This document shows, piece by piece, positions 9,662 through 19,612 of a stretch of 64,000 nt of DNA (the stretch's first letter is position 1; every line of letters starts with the position of its first letter). The stretch spans positions 496,001 through 560,000 of the forward strand of contig JAPFFF010000020.1 in the NCBI GenBank assembly GCA_039105265.1. The letters run 5' to 3'. The translations under genes were made by a program, and so were the position numbers. This DNA comes from Tritrichomonas musculus. Taxonomy: Eukaryota > Parabasalia > Tritrichomonadida > Tritrichomonadidae. Under the pieces are notes generated by a model. The model was not told the DNA's origin, did not search any database, and saw nothing but the letters and a program-made list of their open reading frames with translations.

Positions 9662-10288
9662 ATGTCAACAGCCGCAACAAGCCAACCATTAAAGAAACTT
9701 TCATACGATTATTTATTGTTCCTCTCATCACCCAATTACTTGCCATTCGAATATAGCTATTATATATGCGAATACGTTAGACATGAAAGATACTTAGATA
9801 TATACAAGAGATGCCAGATAGGCCATAGAGAGATATTAATGAAGATAGATGAAGAGATAGAAGAGATAAGAAAGGTGCTATATAAATACCTCTGCGAAAC
9901 AAAAACTAATTATATGTGTAATCGCGGTTACAGACAAGAATGTAACGTGATGAATTATCTTGAATGTAATCTTACTGGAGGTGCAAAGGAGATGATAGAA
10001 AAGCTTAAGCAGGCCAGAAAAGATAGGAAGAAAGAATTCGAAAGGGAAAAGAAAGAGCAAGAAGAAAAGCAGAGAAATCAAACAAAAGAACATTGTAATG
10101 CCATGCATGAACTAAAGAAACTTGCATGGGATAAAAACGGTACATATGTGTACCAACAAAACAGCCTCGTTAGTGTCAGTCAAGAATGGCTAAATGAAGT
10201 TAAAAGGCTATTAGAGTTAGCAGGAGAGAATACCAGTTACGACAATATTATAGGCCTTATTACATACCTAGCAGAACAAACTGATTGA
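9662..10288 (+). CDS. Hypothetical element A protein with charged helix, 208 aa
   Basis: Not recognised. It starts MSTAATSQPLKKLSYDYLL. The middle (residues about 60-150) is a highly charged helix with KDRKKEFEREKKEQEEK, probably a coiled coil, and the N-terminal half has four cysteines. The start follows TTATTTTTACTTGGGTAAAA, the typical T-rich context. It is the outermost gene of element A, about 250 bp from the presumed end. No relative is visible in B or C. Terminal Polinton genes are often lineage-specific. Confidence 0.65.
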   Translation: MSTAATSQPLKKLSYDYLLFLSSPNYLPFEYSYYICEYVRHERYLDIYKRCQIGHREILMKIDEEIEEIRKVLYKYLCETKTNYMCNRGYRQECNVMNYLECNLTGGAKEMIEKLKQARKDRKKEFEREKKEQEEKQRNQTKEHCNAMHELKKLAWDKNGTYVYQQNSLVSVSQEWLNEVKRLLELAGENTSYDNIIGLITYLAEQTD

Positions 10289-10509
10289 AAATTTTTTTCC
10301 GTATAAAATAGACGGCGACATTGAAGTGACAAAAAATGATTTTGTCGTGAAATTGAATGAAACGTAAATGTCCTGAGTGAAAAGTTCGTTGTTCATAAAA
10401 AACAGGTGTTTTTTACGAAAGCATAGTGCGGGCAGTAGAGTATCTGGGAAGATATGCAAAAACGCGAATTTTACAACTGTGACGAAAAAATGAATGGGCT
10501 ACGGGGTTT

Positions 10510-10544
10510 GGAGGGATGTTTGGCTGTAAGCCAGACATCACTCC
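10510..10544. repeat. Hairpin at presumed right end of element A
   Basis: Two 14-nt arms (GGAGGGATGTTTGG and CCAGACATCACTCC), 12 of 14 pairable, separated by CTGTAAG. Recognisable host ankyrin sequence begins within a few bases to the right, so this palindrome marks the element-host junction. Whether it is part of a terminal inverted repeat cannot be tested because the left end is outside the window. Confidence 0.6.
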
Positions 10545-11447
10545 AAATACTATTGATGTTTTACAATTTCAAAAATCAATTGTTATTTGAAGAAGAACTA
10601 TTGTCATACGATTCAAATATACTCCACAATTTTGAAGAAAAACGAAAATTAGGAGAGAATGAATCATACATTTACGAATTAATTCGAAATGATTCGATCG
10701 ATGAGTTTATTACCTATGTAAGTCAAACAAACACTCCAATCTCGCAGACAATTAAACACTCGATTTTTGAGGCGAACCCGTTTTTACTGAAAAACCAAGG
10801 AAAAACGACATATATTGAATATGCTGCATTTTTTGGATCGATTCAAATTTTACAGTATTTAAGATTGAATGATATTGAATTAAAGCCGTCATTATGGTTA
10901 TATTCAATTCATGGAGAAAATGCTGAAATGATCCATTTTCTTGAACAAAACAGAGTTTCTCCACCTGAAAATGACAAGTCATATGAAAAATGCTTAGAAG
11001 AAGCAATCAAATGCCATCAATATAATATTGCTGTTTATATTCAAAGCAATTTACTAAATGAAAGGATTGAATCAAATAATCTTCAGAATAATTTCAATAA
11101 GAATTCAATTTCCTATTGTTTTCATTATCACAATTTTGAATTATTCCCAGAGACATTTGATAACAAATATATTTTTTATTATGCCTATAGATATGGATTT
11201 CTTAATCTTGTAGAATTTCTTTATGAAAATAATGAAAATAACTTAAAAGAAAAAATTAAGATAGATATTCAAAAATAATTCAATTTTTTAATGGAATTCA
11301 AAAAGTTAAAAATTTGAATGACATTTTTATTTATTTATTTTTAATGAAGTTTCTATTCTTGCACTTGCTGCAAATTCAAATAATCAAGATATTGTTGAAT
11401 TTTTGTTATCAAAAAGCGCACAAAAAGATATTGAAGCTGGAACATTA
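10545..11447 (+). pseudogene. Ankyrin-repeat protein (trichomonad DUF3447 type), disrupted
   Basis: An open frame from 10,454 to 11,278 has about 30 N-terminal residues read from element sequence. It then continues into typical trichomonad ankyrin-protein text: EKRKLGENESYIYELIRNDS, TYIEYAAFFGSIQILQYLRL, LWLYSIHGENAEMIHFLEQN. The normal N-terminal few hundred residues are missing, cut off by element A. The frame stops at 11,276-11,278, and a further ankyrin piece (ILALAANSNNQDIVEFLLSK) lies in the +1 frame at about 11,346-11,447. So the host gene is truncated at its 5' end and frameshifted near its 3' end. Intact members are multi-ankyrin proteins of unknown role in a very large family. Confidence 0.8.
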
Positions 11448-11510
11448 TATATTTATTATATATTTATTATGTTTTATTTTTTAATTTAAATAATTAAAAA
11501 TTGATTATAA

Positions 11511-11777
11511 TTATTGACTTATCTGATTCTTTATTTTGTTTTTCAGCATTTGGACTTTTTTTAATTCTCTTCTTCTTTTTCTAATTGAAAATACATTTCT
11601 ACATAAAAAATAATTTGCTAAACTCTTATCAGAAATCTGAGTATTCATCAGTTGAAACATAATTCTATCTTCATTAGTTGACCAAGGTCTTTGTGATAAA
11701 ACATTTTTTCTTTCAATTATTAACGCTTCAAGTTTATCAACCGGGCATTTAAAATATTGACTTAATTGATTAAGATC
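11511..11777 (-). pseudogene. Myb/SANT-like fragment
   Basis: About 85 codons open without a convincing ATG; the apparent first codon is TTG. The piece RPWSTNEDRIMFQLM followed by FSIRKRRRELKK resembles a single SANT/Myb repeat of the kind common in trichomonads. The preceding residues (YFKCPVDKLEALIIERKNVL) look like an upstream helical segment. It slightly overlaps the 3' end of the coiled-coil gene on the same strand in another frame. It is probably a decayed remnant or one exon-like part of that gene. Confidence 0.4.
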
Positions 11778-12184
11778 CAAGTGATAATAAGTACAAATAA
11801 AAATCTTATAATATTATATGTATTTGAAGATGATGAATATAAAGTATAAGATAATAGTTTAAATTCCTTTGAATATCGTCGTTTATTATTTGAAACGAAA
11901 AGATTTGTGAATAAATCTTTTAAAATTGTTAATTTTGTTTGGTCATTTTGAATGATATTTATAACGTCCAAATTTTGTGAGGTTTTAGCAATCACCTGTT
12001 CAAATGAATTGCTTTTTGTTTTTTGTTCGTCATTATAAGATGAACTTTTTGCTAATTTGTTATATTTTTGTGTTAACCAAAAGAGTCTTAAGCGCAGTTT
12101 TCGATTTTCTTTTTCTAGTAAAAATATTTTATGTCTAAGTTTGATTGATTCATTGTGCGTCGTTTTAGCTTTTTTGCGTTCCAT
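11762..12184 (-). CDS. Coiled-coil protein with P-element/THAP9-like N-terminal pattern
   Basis: 140 residues starting MERKKAKTTHNESIKL. Residues about 15-45 are a basic coiled coil. Residues about 100-125 (NKRRYSKEFKLLSYTLYSSS followed by NTYNIIR) resemble the block before the catalytic region in P-element/THAP9-type transposases (RRYS..., Y..S..AY..LR). The last 15 residues are hydrophobic and read like out-of-frame sequence. The catalytic part is absent, so it is probably a truncated transposase relic or a domesticated piece. This is a family guess at low confidence. Confidence 0.35.
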   Translation of the reverse strand: MERKKAKTTHNESIKLRHKIFLLEKENRKLRLRLFWLTQKYNKLAKSSSYNDEQKTKSNSFEQVIAKTSQNLDVINIIQNDQTKLTILKDLFTNLFVSNNKRRYSKEFKLLSYTLYSSSSNTYNIIRFLFVLIITWILIN

Positions 12185-12255
12185 CGTTTAAAAAATTAAT
12201 AATCAAGTTTCGACCACTTTATTCAAATTTGTATTTATAACTTTTATTTTTTTTC

Positions 12256-12325
12256 AGAAATATTTGAGAATGATATTCAGAAATAAATTGAACGCTCAGA
12301 ATTATTTGAGAATGATACTCAGAAA
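12256..12325. repeat. Short direct repeat, two units
   Basis: Two near-identical units of about 29 bp built around TTTGAGAATGATA-TCAGAAA, the second starting about 41 bp after the first. They lie in the AT-rich gap upstream of the coiled-coil gene on the minus strand. No function is visible. Confidence 0.6.
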
Positions 12326-12679
12326 AAAAAAAGATGGATCTTTGAAAAAGTTCAATTTTCGAATTTTATATCTTGAAATTTTATAATGATAAGTAGTATA
12401 TTTTAACTAATATAATTATAGTTTACGATTTTATTAAAATCTGAGCCACTTTTATCACAATTTAACCTACAGATTTTAGTAAAATAAATCTTTATTTTTA
12501 TTTTATGTTTTCTCTAATTTAAAGAAAAGATGACACATTAATATTAGTATAATTAATTTGCAATTAAATATTACTTTATATATTTATATTAATTATAAAA
12601 TAAGAATAAATATTTAATGGAAAAACATAAAAATATATTTGAGAGAAAAACGATAATTTTTTCTGCTTGCGCCCTTCTG

Positions 12680-12895
12680 ATAAACCTTGTTCAAAAAACA
12701 TTACCTCCCTCTCAATTTAAAATAATTATATCTTTATATTTTAAATATGAATTAATTTTTTATAATTTAATTAATATTATGCTAATTATATAATATATTA
12801 TTACTAAAGAATGATGCAATTAAATTGTTTGATAAAAAAGATAAAATGATTTAAAATATGAAATGAAGGTAAAGTTTTTTGAACTCAGTTTATTT
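12680..12895. repeat. Left arm of 216-bp inverted repeat (partner 19,086-19,302)
   Basis: The reverse complement closely matches 19,086-19,302. Shared landmarks are AACATTACCTCCCTCTCAAT at the outer side and GGTAAAGTTTTTTGAACTCA at the inner side. The two arms face each other over about 6.2 kb. They may be terminal repeats of a large DNA transposon or two copies of a dispersed repeat. No target duplication was seen. Confidence 0.75.
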
Positions 12896-13323
12896 TAATT
12901 CAAAAACTTATTTCATCGTTTCGTACTTTTTGTGAATCTCAATCAAATATACATAAAAGCTTCAATACACAGAACATAGAATACAGAGTTCACCAATCAC
13001 ATTTTCTTATGTTTTGAAATAAAAATATGATTGTAATTATATTTATTAATTAATAAATAAAATATTTTCAATATAAAATCCAGTTTTAAAGATATATACT
13101 ATTTGTATTAATTTTTTTATTCAAAATTAAAATAAAATTCTAACAATTTTAATCAATTATTTATCACAAATGCATAAAAATGCATAAAAACGAAGATTCT
13201 ACAATTATAAAAAAATACTGAAAAAAAAAATAACTAAGCTTTTTTTTTTATTTAAATATCTATAGAGTTGGTATTAAATAATAAAAATATTTGACTATGA
13301 AATAGATAAACGAAGATTCCATT

Positions 13324-13734
13324 CTATTTAAATTGCTGGTTTCTTCGAATTGCGATTTCTATGACGTCCATTTGAAATGACAAAATTATAGGTTGTTCAG
13401 GCTTTTCGTATGATTTTGATTGCGATATATTTAACTCATTTTTATCGTTATTTAATAATGAAATAACATCATAATTTGCCCTTGAAAATATAATTGAATT
13501 TTCAAACACCATATTATTCTTTGGTTCGGGTTCGATTTGTTCAGTTTCAAAAGAGAGAGACTCGTTATTTTGGTTCAACATCATTTTTGATAAAAAAAGG
13601 GATCTTTTTTTTCGTCGTTTCATCTTTTCTTTCAGCTTTTCATTCATATTTAGTTCGTATTTTATAGTTTGGTCATCGTTTTGAACCAATATTGCTTTCC
13701 AAATAATATTCGTGACCTTATTTTTTCCTTTCAT
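13324..13734 (-). CDS. Small basic hypothetical protein, related to the 19,613 gene
   Basis: 136 residues starting MKGKNKVTNIIWKAILVQND. Residues about 10-45 (WKAILVQNDDQTIKYELN, then a KEKMKRRKKRS basic patch) parallel the 19,613 protein (WRCIYILDSKTKEQIECYPL, then KMKRQKRRH). The rest is acidic and low in complexity. The basic patch suggests nuclear targeting or nucleic-acid binding, which is inference. It lies inside the 12.68-19.30 kb inverted-repeat interval. Confidence 0.5.
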   Translation of the reverse strand: MKGKNKVTNIIWKAILVQNDDQTIKYELNMNEKLKEKMKRRKKRSLFLSKMMLNQNNESLSFETEQIEPEPKNNMVFENSIIFSRANYDVISLLNNDKNELNISQSKSYEKPEQPIILSFQMDVIEIAIRRNQQFK

Positions 13735-16217
13735 TTAATGAAACCGTTTATTTTAGATAACCAAAATTTTTTTTATAAAAATAAAAGATGTGAATAACAA
13801 GGTTCTTTGAAGAAAAAATAATCAATGAAATTTGACTTTTATAAATTATGATTATCGAAAAATGTAGAATAAAGAAAAACTTATTCTATCAATGATTTTA
13901 TTATAAAATATATCAATTTGGCATTACCAAATCATCAATATTTTTTTTTAGAACATGTAATCTTTATTTTTTGTGTTTTTTTCAAATTGAATTTCGTTTA
14001 TCATTCAGAAATTTATAATTCAATTTAATTTACAAACAGTAAATTTGCAATTATTACTAACATTAAAAAATGATTTATAAACATTATCCTCTATCCATTT
14101 CTTTCAATGAAAATAAAAACGATATACATAATTCGAATTATGAAGGCATTCAAACTTGCTTGTAATGCTATGAAAAGATAATCTTATTTTTTCAATTTCA
14201 AAATAATAAAAATTTTTTCAACGATGCTTTGAATTTTGAAAACAAATAATCCTTTGCGATTTGCATTTATAATTTTCCTTTACTATTTTATTCTTATCAT
14301 TACTTACTTGATAAATCAAAAACCAACTTTTTTTTTTTTATTGTTTATTTGAATAACAATTCAAATGTTATTTTGAAATATGACTAAATTTAGTCATTTT
14401 TGATTTTTGTAAAAATAGGCAAAATTTTCAAAAAGATGCAAGTAATGCAAATAATAATAAGTTTCATTCCCCTTCACAAAACCAAGCTACAAATAAGCTA
14501 TTAAAATGATATTGACTTTGAACAACTTCGAAGAAGTATGAAATATTATTAATTCAATATTATTATTACAAATTTATGTGAAACAAACTTTTTATTGCAA
14601 TGACTTGGTGTAACACAATCAGAAATTTGTATCTTCTATTTTAAAAAATGAATTTATCAGCCATTAATTCAATATTGTGATAATAAATATGCCAAATGTT
14701 TTCAAAAAATAAACTTCAAAATCATCATAAAACATGCTTTCCTTTATATCTTAATTACATATGATCTATATTACTTCATTCTTAAATATTGATTTTTCCT
14801 AATCTCAAATTTTTGAGAACTTATTCATTCACAATTCTTAAAAAGCAAAGACAATGATCTTTTTGAATTTATAACTTTTTCAGAAAAATACTCATCTCAA
14901 TCTTTTTTTGAAATAATTTTTATTCTTTTGAATGATTCATATCACTTCACTATTATAATCTTCATAATATTTAAATAGGTGAAGCGTTGAGAGGTAAGGT
15001 GTCAGAAAAAATAAAAAACCATAAAATGACTTGATATTCTATATTTTGTTTTAATAATAGTATTTAGCATTAAATAATAATTTGTTTCAAAATATTAACG
15101 TTGCATATTTGAGATATATTTTCATATTTAATTCAATTGATTTTGATCATCCTTATTTCAATTGAGAACAATTTTTTTTTTTTTTTTGATAATTGTTCAA
15201 CTAATAAAAAGATTTTTAAACTCATCAATCTATTAACAAGAATAAAAAATAGATAAAAATAAATTTTAAAGTAAAATTGTTAAAATTAATATATTAATAA
15301 AAATATATCAATGGACTAAGTATGCAACATTTTAAATCTTTATTGATGTATTTTATATTAAAAATATTCTTTTTGAATAACAATATATATTAATAAATTT
15401 TTTGTTAAAAATAAAACATGTTATTTTTAAATTAAAATTTTTGTTAAAATTTGGGGAAATAGAACATGTTATTTATTAATTAAATGGTTATTTGTACCGA
15501 TATATTCATTTTATTTACTAAAAATAGTAAATACATAAAAGTCTGATTCAAAATTTTTTATTAATTTGAGATAAATTAGTTAAAAAACTATTTATAAAAC
15601 TACTAAAATTACTTTTTAAAAAATTAAAGTATAAAATAATCTAAATTTAATGAGAAATCAATGATTTTTTAAAATCATTTTTTAAATAACATGTCTGAAA
15701 ATCCATCGAAATATTAGTATCTAGGGATATACATGCTAAAATTCTATTTTTATTTAAAATATATTTTTTATAATAAATATTAAATTATTTATGCTAGGTA
15801 TAATATTATTTTTTTAAGGTACGATATTTTTTTTACTCTTAGCTTCGATAGACATTCAAAAAGTCACACTAAAACATCACAAAAATCATTAGAAATTCAC
15901 AGAAGTTATATGATTTGAATGATGCCCTCAAAAAGATAAAACTCACAAAATTAACGTAAAACATGTAGATACATCAAAAATAATTCACACTTATTTAAAT
16001 CAACAAATAAACAAGATAATACTTATCTAATTCATTCCAAGTGAAACATTTTTGAAGCTAATACATATAGTCACCACAATAAGTTTTGATAGGAAACAAA
16101 TTCAAAAAGGGTTTATTACACTTTTATTCCAAGAAAAAGTTGTTTTTCTTTTTTTAAAAAGTTACGGTTTCTATCAAAACTTTATGGCAGCTATAAGGAG
16201 ATATCTTAATAAAATCT
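13735..16217. other. AT-rich region without a supported gene
   Basis: Very AT-rich, with many homopolymer A and T runs and no frame with recognisable content on either strand. A hairpin-forming pair, AAGTTTTGATAG (near 16,082) and CTATCAAAACTT (near 16,173), lies just left of the 490-bp inverted repeat copy. Confidence 0.7.
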
Positions 16218-16712
16218 GACCTTAAATTGGCCTTAAATTGACCTTTTAAAATAAGCCAAATTTTATTAAAATGCTTCTTCATAGTTGCCATAAAGTATGA
16301 TTTACTGTTTGTAGCCTTTCTAGAATTATAAATACTTATTAGAATAACAGCATATAAGATAAAATCCTTGAAAATTTATGTTATGGGCTATATTTCATAC
16401 GTTCTTAATGCTATCTGCCTTATATATTTTTGATTTTTTTTTCAGAGTAATTTTTTTTTATCCAAAATTTTTTATTTTCTGAATTTTTTCAAATTTGTTT
16501 ATCTTATTTTTTTCTTGTGATCATGAGTTTAAAAAATATATTTATAATATATACTGCAAAAAAATTCATAATTATTTGTAATTATAAATTGATACTTCAT
16601 TATTCCTGATATATAAATTGTTCAAAATTGAGAATATTATTTATATTATTTTTTCAAAGTTTAAACAGCCAAGTTCATTTAAAATCTCTATCAAATTTTT
16701 TTGGGAAGACTA
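16218..16712. repeat. 490-bp inverted repeat, left copy (partner 29,758-30,243)
   Basis: The reverse complement matches 29,758-30,243 almost base for base, including AGAATAACAGCATATAAGAT and GTTTAAACAGCCAAGTTCAT. High identity over non-coding AT-rich DNA indicates a recent duplication or a dispersed repeat family. No coding capacity was seen. Confidence 0.85.
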
Positions 16713-16754
16713 TAATAACTTTAAAATGCACTTATAAAAAAAAAATTAGATTAA

Positions 16755-16905
16755 AAAGGTGGCTGTATCAGCCCTCAAAAATTAAGGCGTAGTCAAAATC
16801 CGAAGATTAGTCGCCCCAGGGAGTTTTTTGTAGTTTGCGTTTAGCAAACCGTGCCCCTCAGCAAGCCTTCATAGGGAACACTGCGTCCTTGGACAAAGAC
16901 AAATA
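16755..16905. other. GC-richer islet of unknown origin
   Basis: About 150 bp with balanced composition (for example GTCGCCCCAGGGAG and GTGCCCCTCAGCAAGCC) in a strongly AT-rich setting. No open frame of useful length on either strand. It could be a decayed gene or a structured RNA fragment; none was recognised. Confidence 0.35.
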
Positions 16906-17220
16906 TTTTGTTTACTTTGAGTTAATGGTGCATAATATTTTTTTGAAAGTATACTTATATATTCTCAACACTTCAATTTTATAATTTCATTAAAAAAAAA
17001 AAAAATCACATTAATGACTCTGAAAATAATACTTATAATAATTTTTCTCATAAACTTTAACTAAACAAATTTCTTTTCCATTTACCCTTTTTATAATTCC
17101 TATAATCTTTTTTCATAAACAAAGATCAAACATCAAATAATTTTAAAAGAAATAACATTTATATAAACTGATAATTTGATAATATTTCTTTAAAATTAAA
17201 ATTGCTTATATAAAGATAAA

Positions 17221-17751
17221 TCCGGACTCACCAATTCAGGGGAAACCTTAAATTAACCATTGAGCAAGCCGTTAATTCAGGGTCATTTTTTGATTCGGCG
17301 GTTAGGGTCAATTATTTGCCCTTACGATAGAGATTAACTTTTTACGGTTTTCGTTTTTGGTGGTAAAATTAATGGTCAAATTAATCATTGTTTCCCTTTA
17401 ACGTTCGACAATTCAAATCCGACGGTTAAAGGTTTCGACCAAATTGTTGAAGTATACAAAAAGTCATTGTCAGTTGTCCAACTAAGCGGACCGACACTTT
17501 TTACACCCGTTATTAATAATGTCGCAAATATCGCAGTTCAATCTTTCAATTCGTCATACACTTACACGGTCTTGCTGATCATTACCGATGGTGTTATTAA
17601 TGATATAAACGAGACAATTGACGCTATCGTTGCAACTAGTGATACACCATTAAGTATCATCATCGTAGGAGTTGTAAACGCAAACTTCGATGGAATGGAA
17701 AGATATAAAAATTCATCGTGGCTTTTATTTGACCTACTCTTAATAAAATAA
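17221..17751 (+). pseudogene. Copine-family (VWA domain) pseudogene fragment
   Basis: One frame carries clear copine text: SGLTNSGETLN, CPYDRD, GGKINGQINHCFPL, VQLSGPTLFTPVINNVA and YTVLLIITDGVINDINETID, then LSIIIVGVVNANFDGMERY. These are consecutive parts of the C-terminal von Willebrand A domain of copines, calcium-dependent membrane-binding proteins. In-frame stops at about 17,254 and 17,335, the loss of the N-terminal C2 domains and an abrupt end near 17,751 show that it is dead. A MITE-like element starts 25 bp after the homology ends. The GC content is higher than the surroundings, as expected of former coding DNA. Confidence 0.8.
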
Positions 17752-17776
17752 TAAATATTATTTTAATTTCCAATAA

Positions 17777-19039
17777 ATAACGTGCTTTCAATAGACCCGG
17801 AGCATTTCAGTAGACCCGGAGCAAGGTCAATTTAGCATAAATTGGCCATGATTTGATCGTTTTTTATAAAAAAGAAAACCAAATATGATCAGAAATATTT
17901 CGATCAGAATTTTTTTTATTTTTCACTATTTTACAAATATCTCCAAATCAAAAAAGTAAAACCAATAATATTTAACAAAAATTATAATGTAAAATAATAA
18001 TTTTTATATAATTTATCATCAAATATTAAATAAAATTACAGCTCGCATTTATTACTGTTGCAAAAAATCACAGTAATAAAGAAATTTTGAAAATTTTAAA
18101 ATAATTTTAAAAAAATGAAAAATTTAAAGAATATTATAATAGAATATAATATATAATGCATATAAATTAAATATTAAAAAATATTGATATGTAATATCTA
18201 AATTTATTTCTAAAATTATAAAAAAAGATTATTATTTTATAATACAAAAAGTTCTATCTTTATTGATTCAATTTATCTTTTCATTTTAAAAAAGTGGATT
18301 TTTGAATGATTCAATTTTGTTAAAAAAAAATTAATTTGTTAAGATATTTAAAGGTCAAAATTATTAGCCTTTAGGAAAGTGAAAAAGTTCTTATTACTGC
18401 GGTTTGGCGGTTACAGTAATAAGGAATTCAATTTTATTTGACCTATAATAGGTGAATAATGATCGCTTATTACTGTATTTTGGCGGTTACAGTAATAAGG
18501 AATTCAATCTTATTTGGCCTTAGTATAAGGTCAAAAAAATCTGTTTTAATCTACAAGGTCAATAATTCACAATATTTTTAAAACAAAAGTGATAATAAAA
18601 ATGAATCAGCATTCATAAAATATTCAATCACTTCTATCAATTTTTTTTCATTAAATAATTAAAAACCTCAGAATATATTCAATATCAATAATCAATTTAC
18701 TATAAAGGATAAATAATTCATTCTCACAATATATTCAATGAGTTCATTCAATAAATTTTTTTTATATAATTAATTTATTATGAATTTATACTAAAAATAT
18801 GAAGTGAATATGATAATAATTTTTCTATATTTTGAGAGATTACTCATTTAATTATTAATTTTTTAAAATTTAGGCATCGAACTTCAAAGTACAGTAATAA
18901 GAAGCAAAAAAATTGAATGAGTGAAGAGTAATAATTTCTACATATAAATAAAATAATTAAATTGTATGAAAAATAATAAAAATAAAATTTAGTGCTCCTG
19001 GTCTACTGAAATGCTCAGGGTCTATTGAAAGCACGTTAT
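17777..19039. mobile_element. MITE-like element with 47-bp terminal inverted repeats
   Basis: The ends 17,777-17,823 and 18,993-19,039 are inverted copies with two mismatches, both containing CGTGCTTTCAATAGACCC. The 1.26-kb interior has no gene. It holds a duplicated module of about 75 bp (18,388-18,525) and scattered TTATTACTG/CAGTAATAA palindromes. Size, non-coding interior and terminal repeats fit a non-autonomous DNA transposon. The target duplication is unclear because the flanks are AT-rich. Confidence 0.75.
18388..18525. repeat. Direct duplication of palindromic TTATTACTG modules
   Basis: Two copies of a unit with CTTATTACTG, then TTGGCGGTTACAGTAATAAG, then GGAATTCAAT, ending in TTATTTGACC or TTATTTGGCC, about 75 bp apart. 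Each unit can fold into a stem between TTATTACTG and CAGTAATAA. Related palindromes occur near 18,048 and 18,890 in the same element. Confidence 0.75.
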
Positions 19040-19085
19040 TATTTAGATTATTTATTTAAATAATTTGTGAGAACTCATTGAATAA

Positions 19086-19302
19086 TAAATAAACTGAGTT
19101 CAAAAAACTTTACCTTCATTTCATATTTTAAATCATTTTATCTTTTTTATCAAACAATTTAATTGCATCATTCTTCATTAATAATATATTAGATAATTAT
19201 CATAATATTAATTAAATTTTAAAAAATTAATTCATTTTTATAATATAAAGATATGATTATTTTAAATTGAGAGGGAGGTAATGTTTTTTGAAAAAGGTTT
19301 AT
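19086..19302. repeat. Right arm of 216-bp inverted repeat (partner 12,680-12,895)
   Basis: Reverse-complement partner of the 12.7-kb arm, located 46 bp to the right of the MITE-like element. A separate 34-bp perfect inverted repeat begins 15 bp beyond its outer end. Confidence 0.75.
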
Positions 19303-19316
19303 GTTAATATTATTTC

Positions 19317-19421
19317 ATCTGAAATTGAACTAGATAAAAGTTAAATGTTAATATTATTTCAATGAGGATTTTATTTTATTTTATTTATAACATTTAACTT
19401 TTATCTAGTTCAATTTCAGAT
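19317..19421. repeat. Perfect 34-bp inverted repeat (hairpin)
   Basis: Arms 19,317-19,350 and 19,388-19,421 are exact reverse complements across a 37-nt AT-rich spacer; each contains CTGAAATTGAACTAGATAAA or its complement. It may be the relic of a small foldback element or a cruciform site. Confidence 0.85.
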
Positions 19422-19612
19422 AAAAAATTTTTTATAACAAATATTTATTTAAATTATAATTATTTATAATATAATAAATAATTATTTTTATGGTATATAT
19501 TTAAATAGACTAGTAATCTTAATATTCAAATTATCTTAAAATTGAGAATAATACATTTATTGTATTCTCAATTTTGAATTAGAATATCTTTATCCTTTAA
19601 TTTTGAAAATAT

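Larger units (their letters stand above)
1..10544. mobile_element. Polinton/Maverick element A (left part beyond window)
   Basis: Recognised from a double-jelly-roll major capsid protein, an A32-like packaging ATPase, a pVI/pX-like small protein and a tail-fibre-like protein, all with close relatives in element B of this window. Polymerase and integrase are not seen and presumably lie beyond the left edge. The right end is placed near 10,544 because a hairpin (10,510-10,544) is followed at once by sequence matching a host ankyrin gene. The capsid and ATPase frames are open; one structural region (7,897-9,336) looks broken, about one break. It is a fairly recent fossil by its open frames, but the host gene beside it has decayed. 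The exact right end and any target duplication are not established. Confidence 0.85.

Noticed and set aside
16755-16905. Ribosomal, signal-recognition or RNase P RNA fragment
   Set aside because: No conserved core block of these RNAs was recognised in the islet on either strand.
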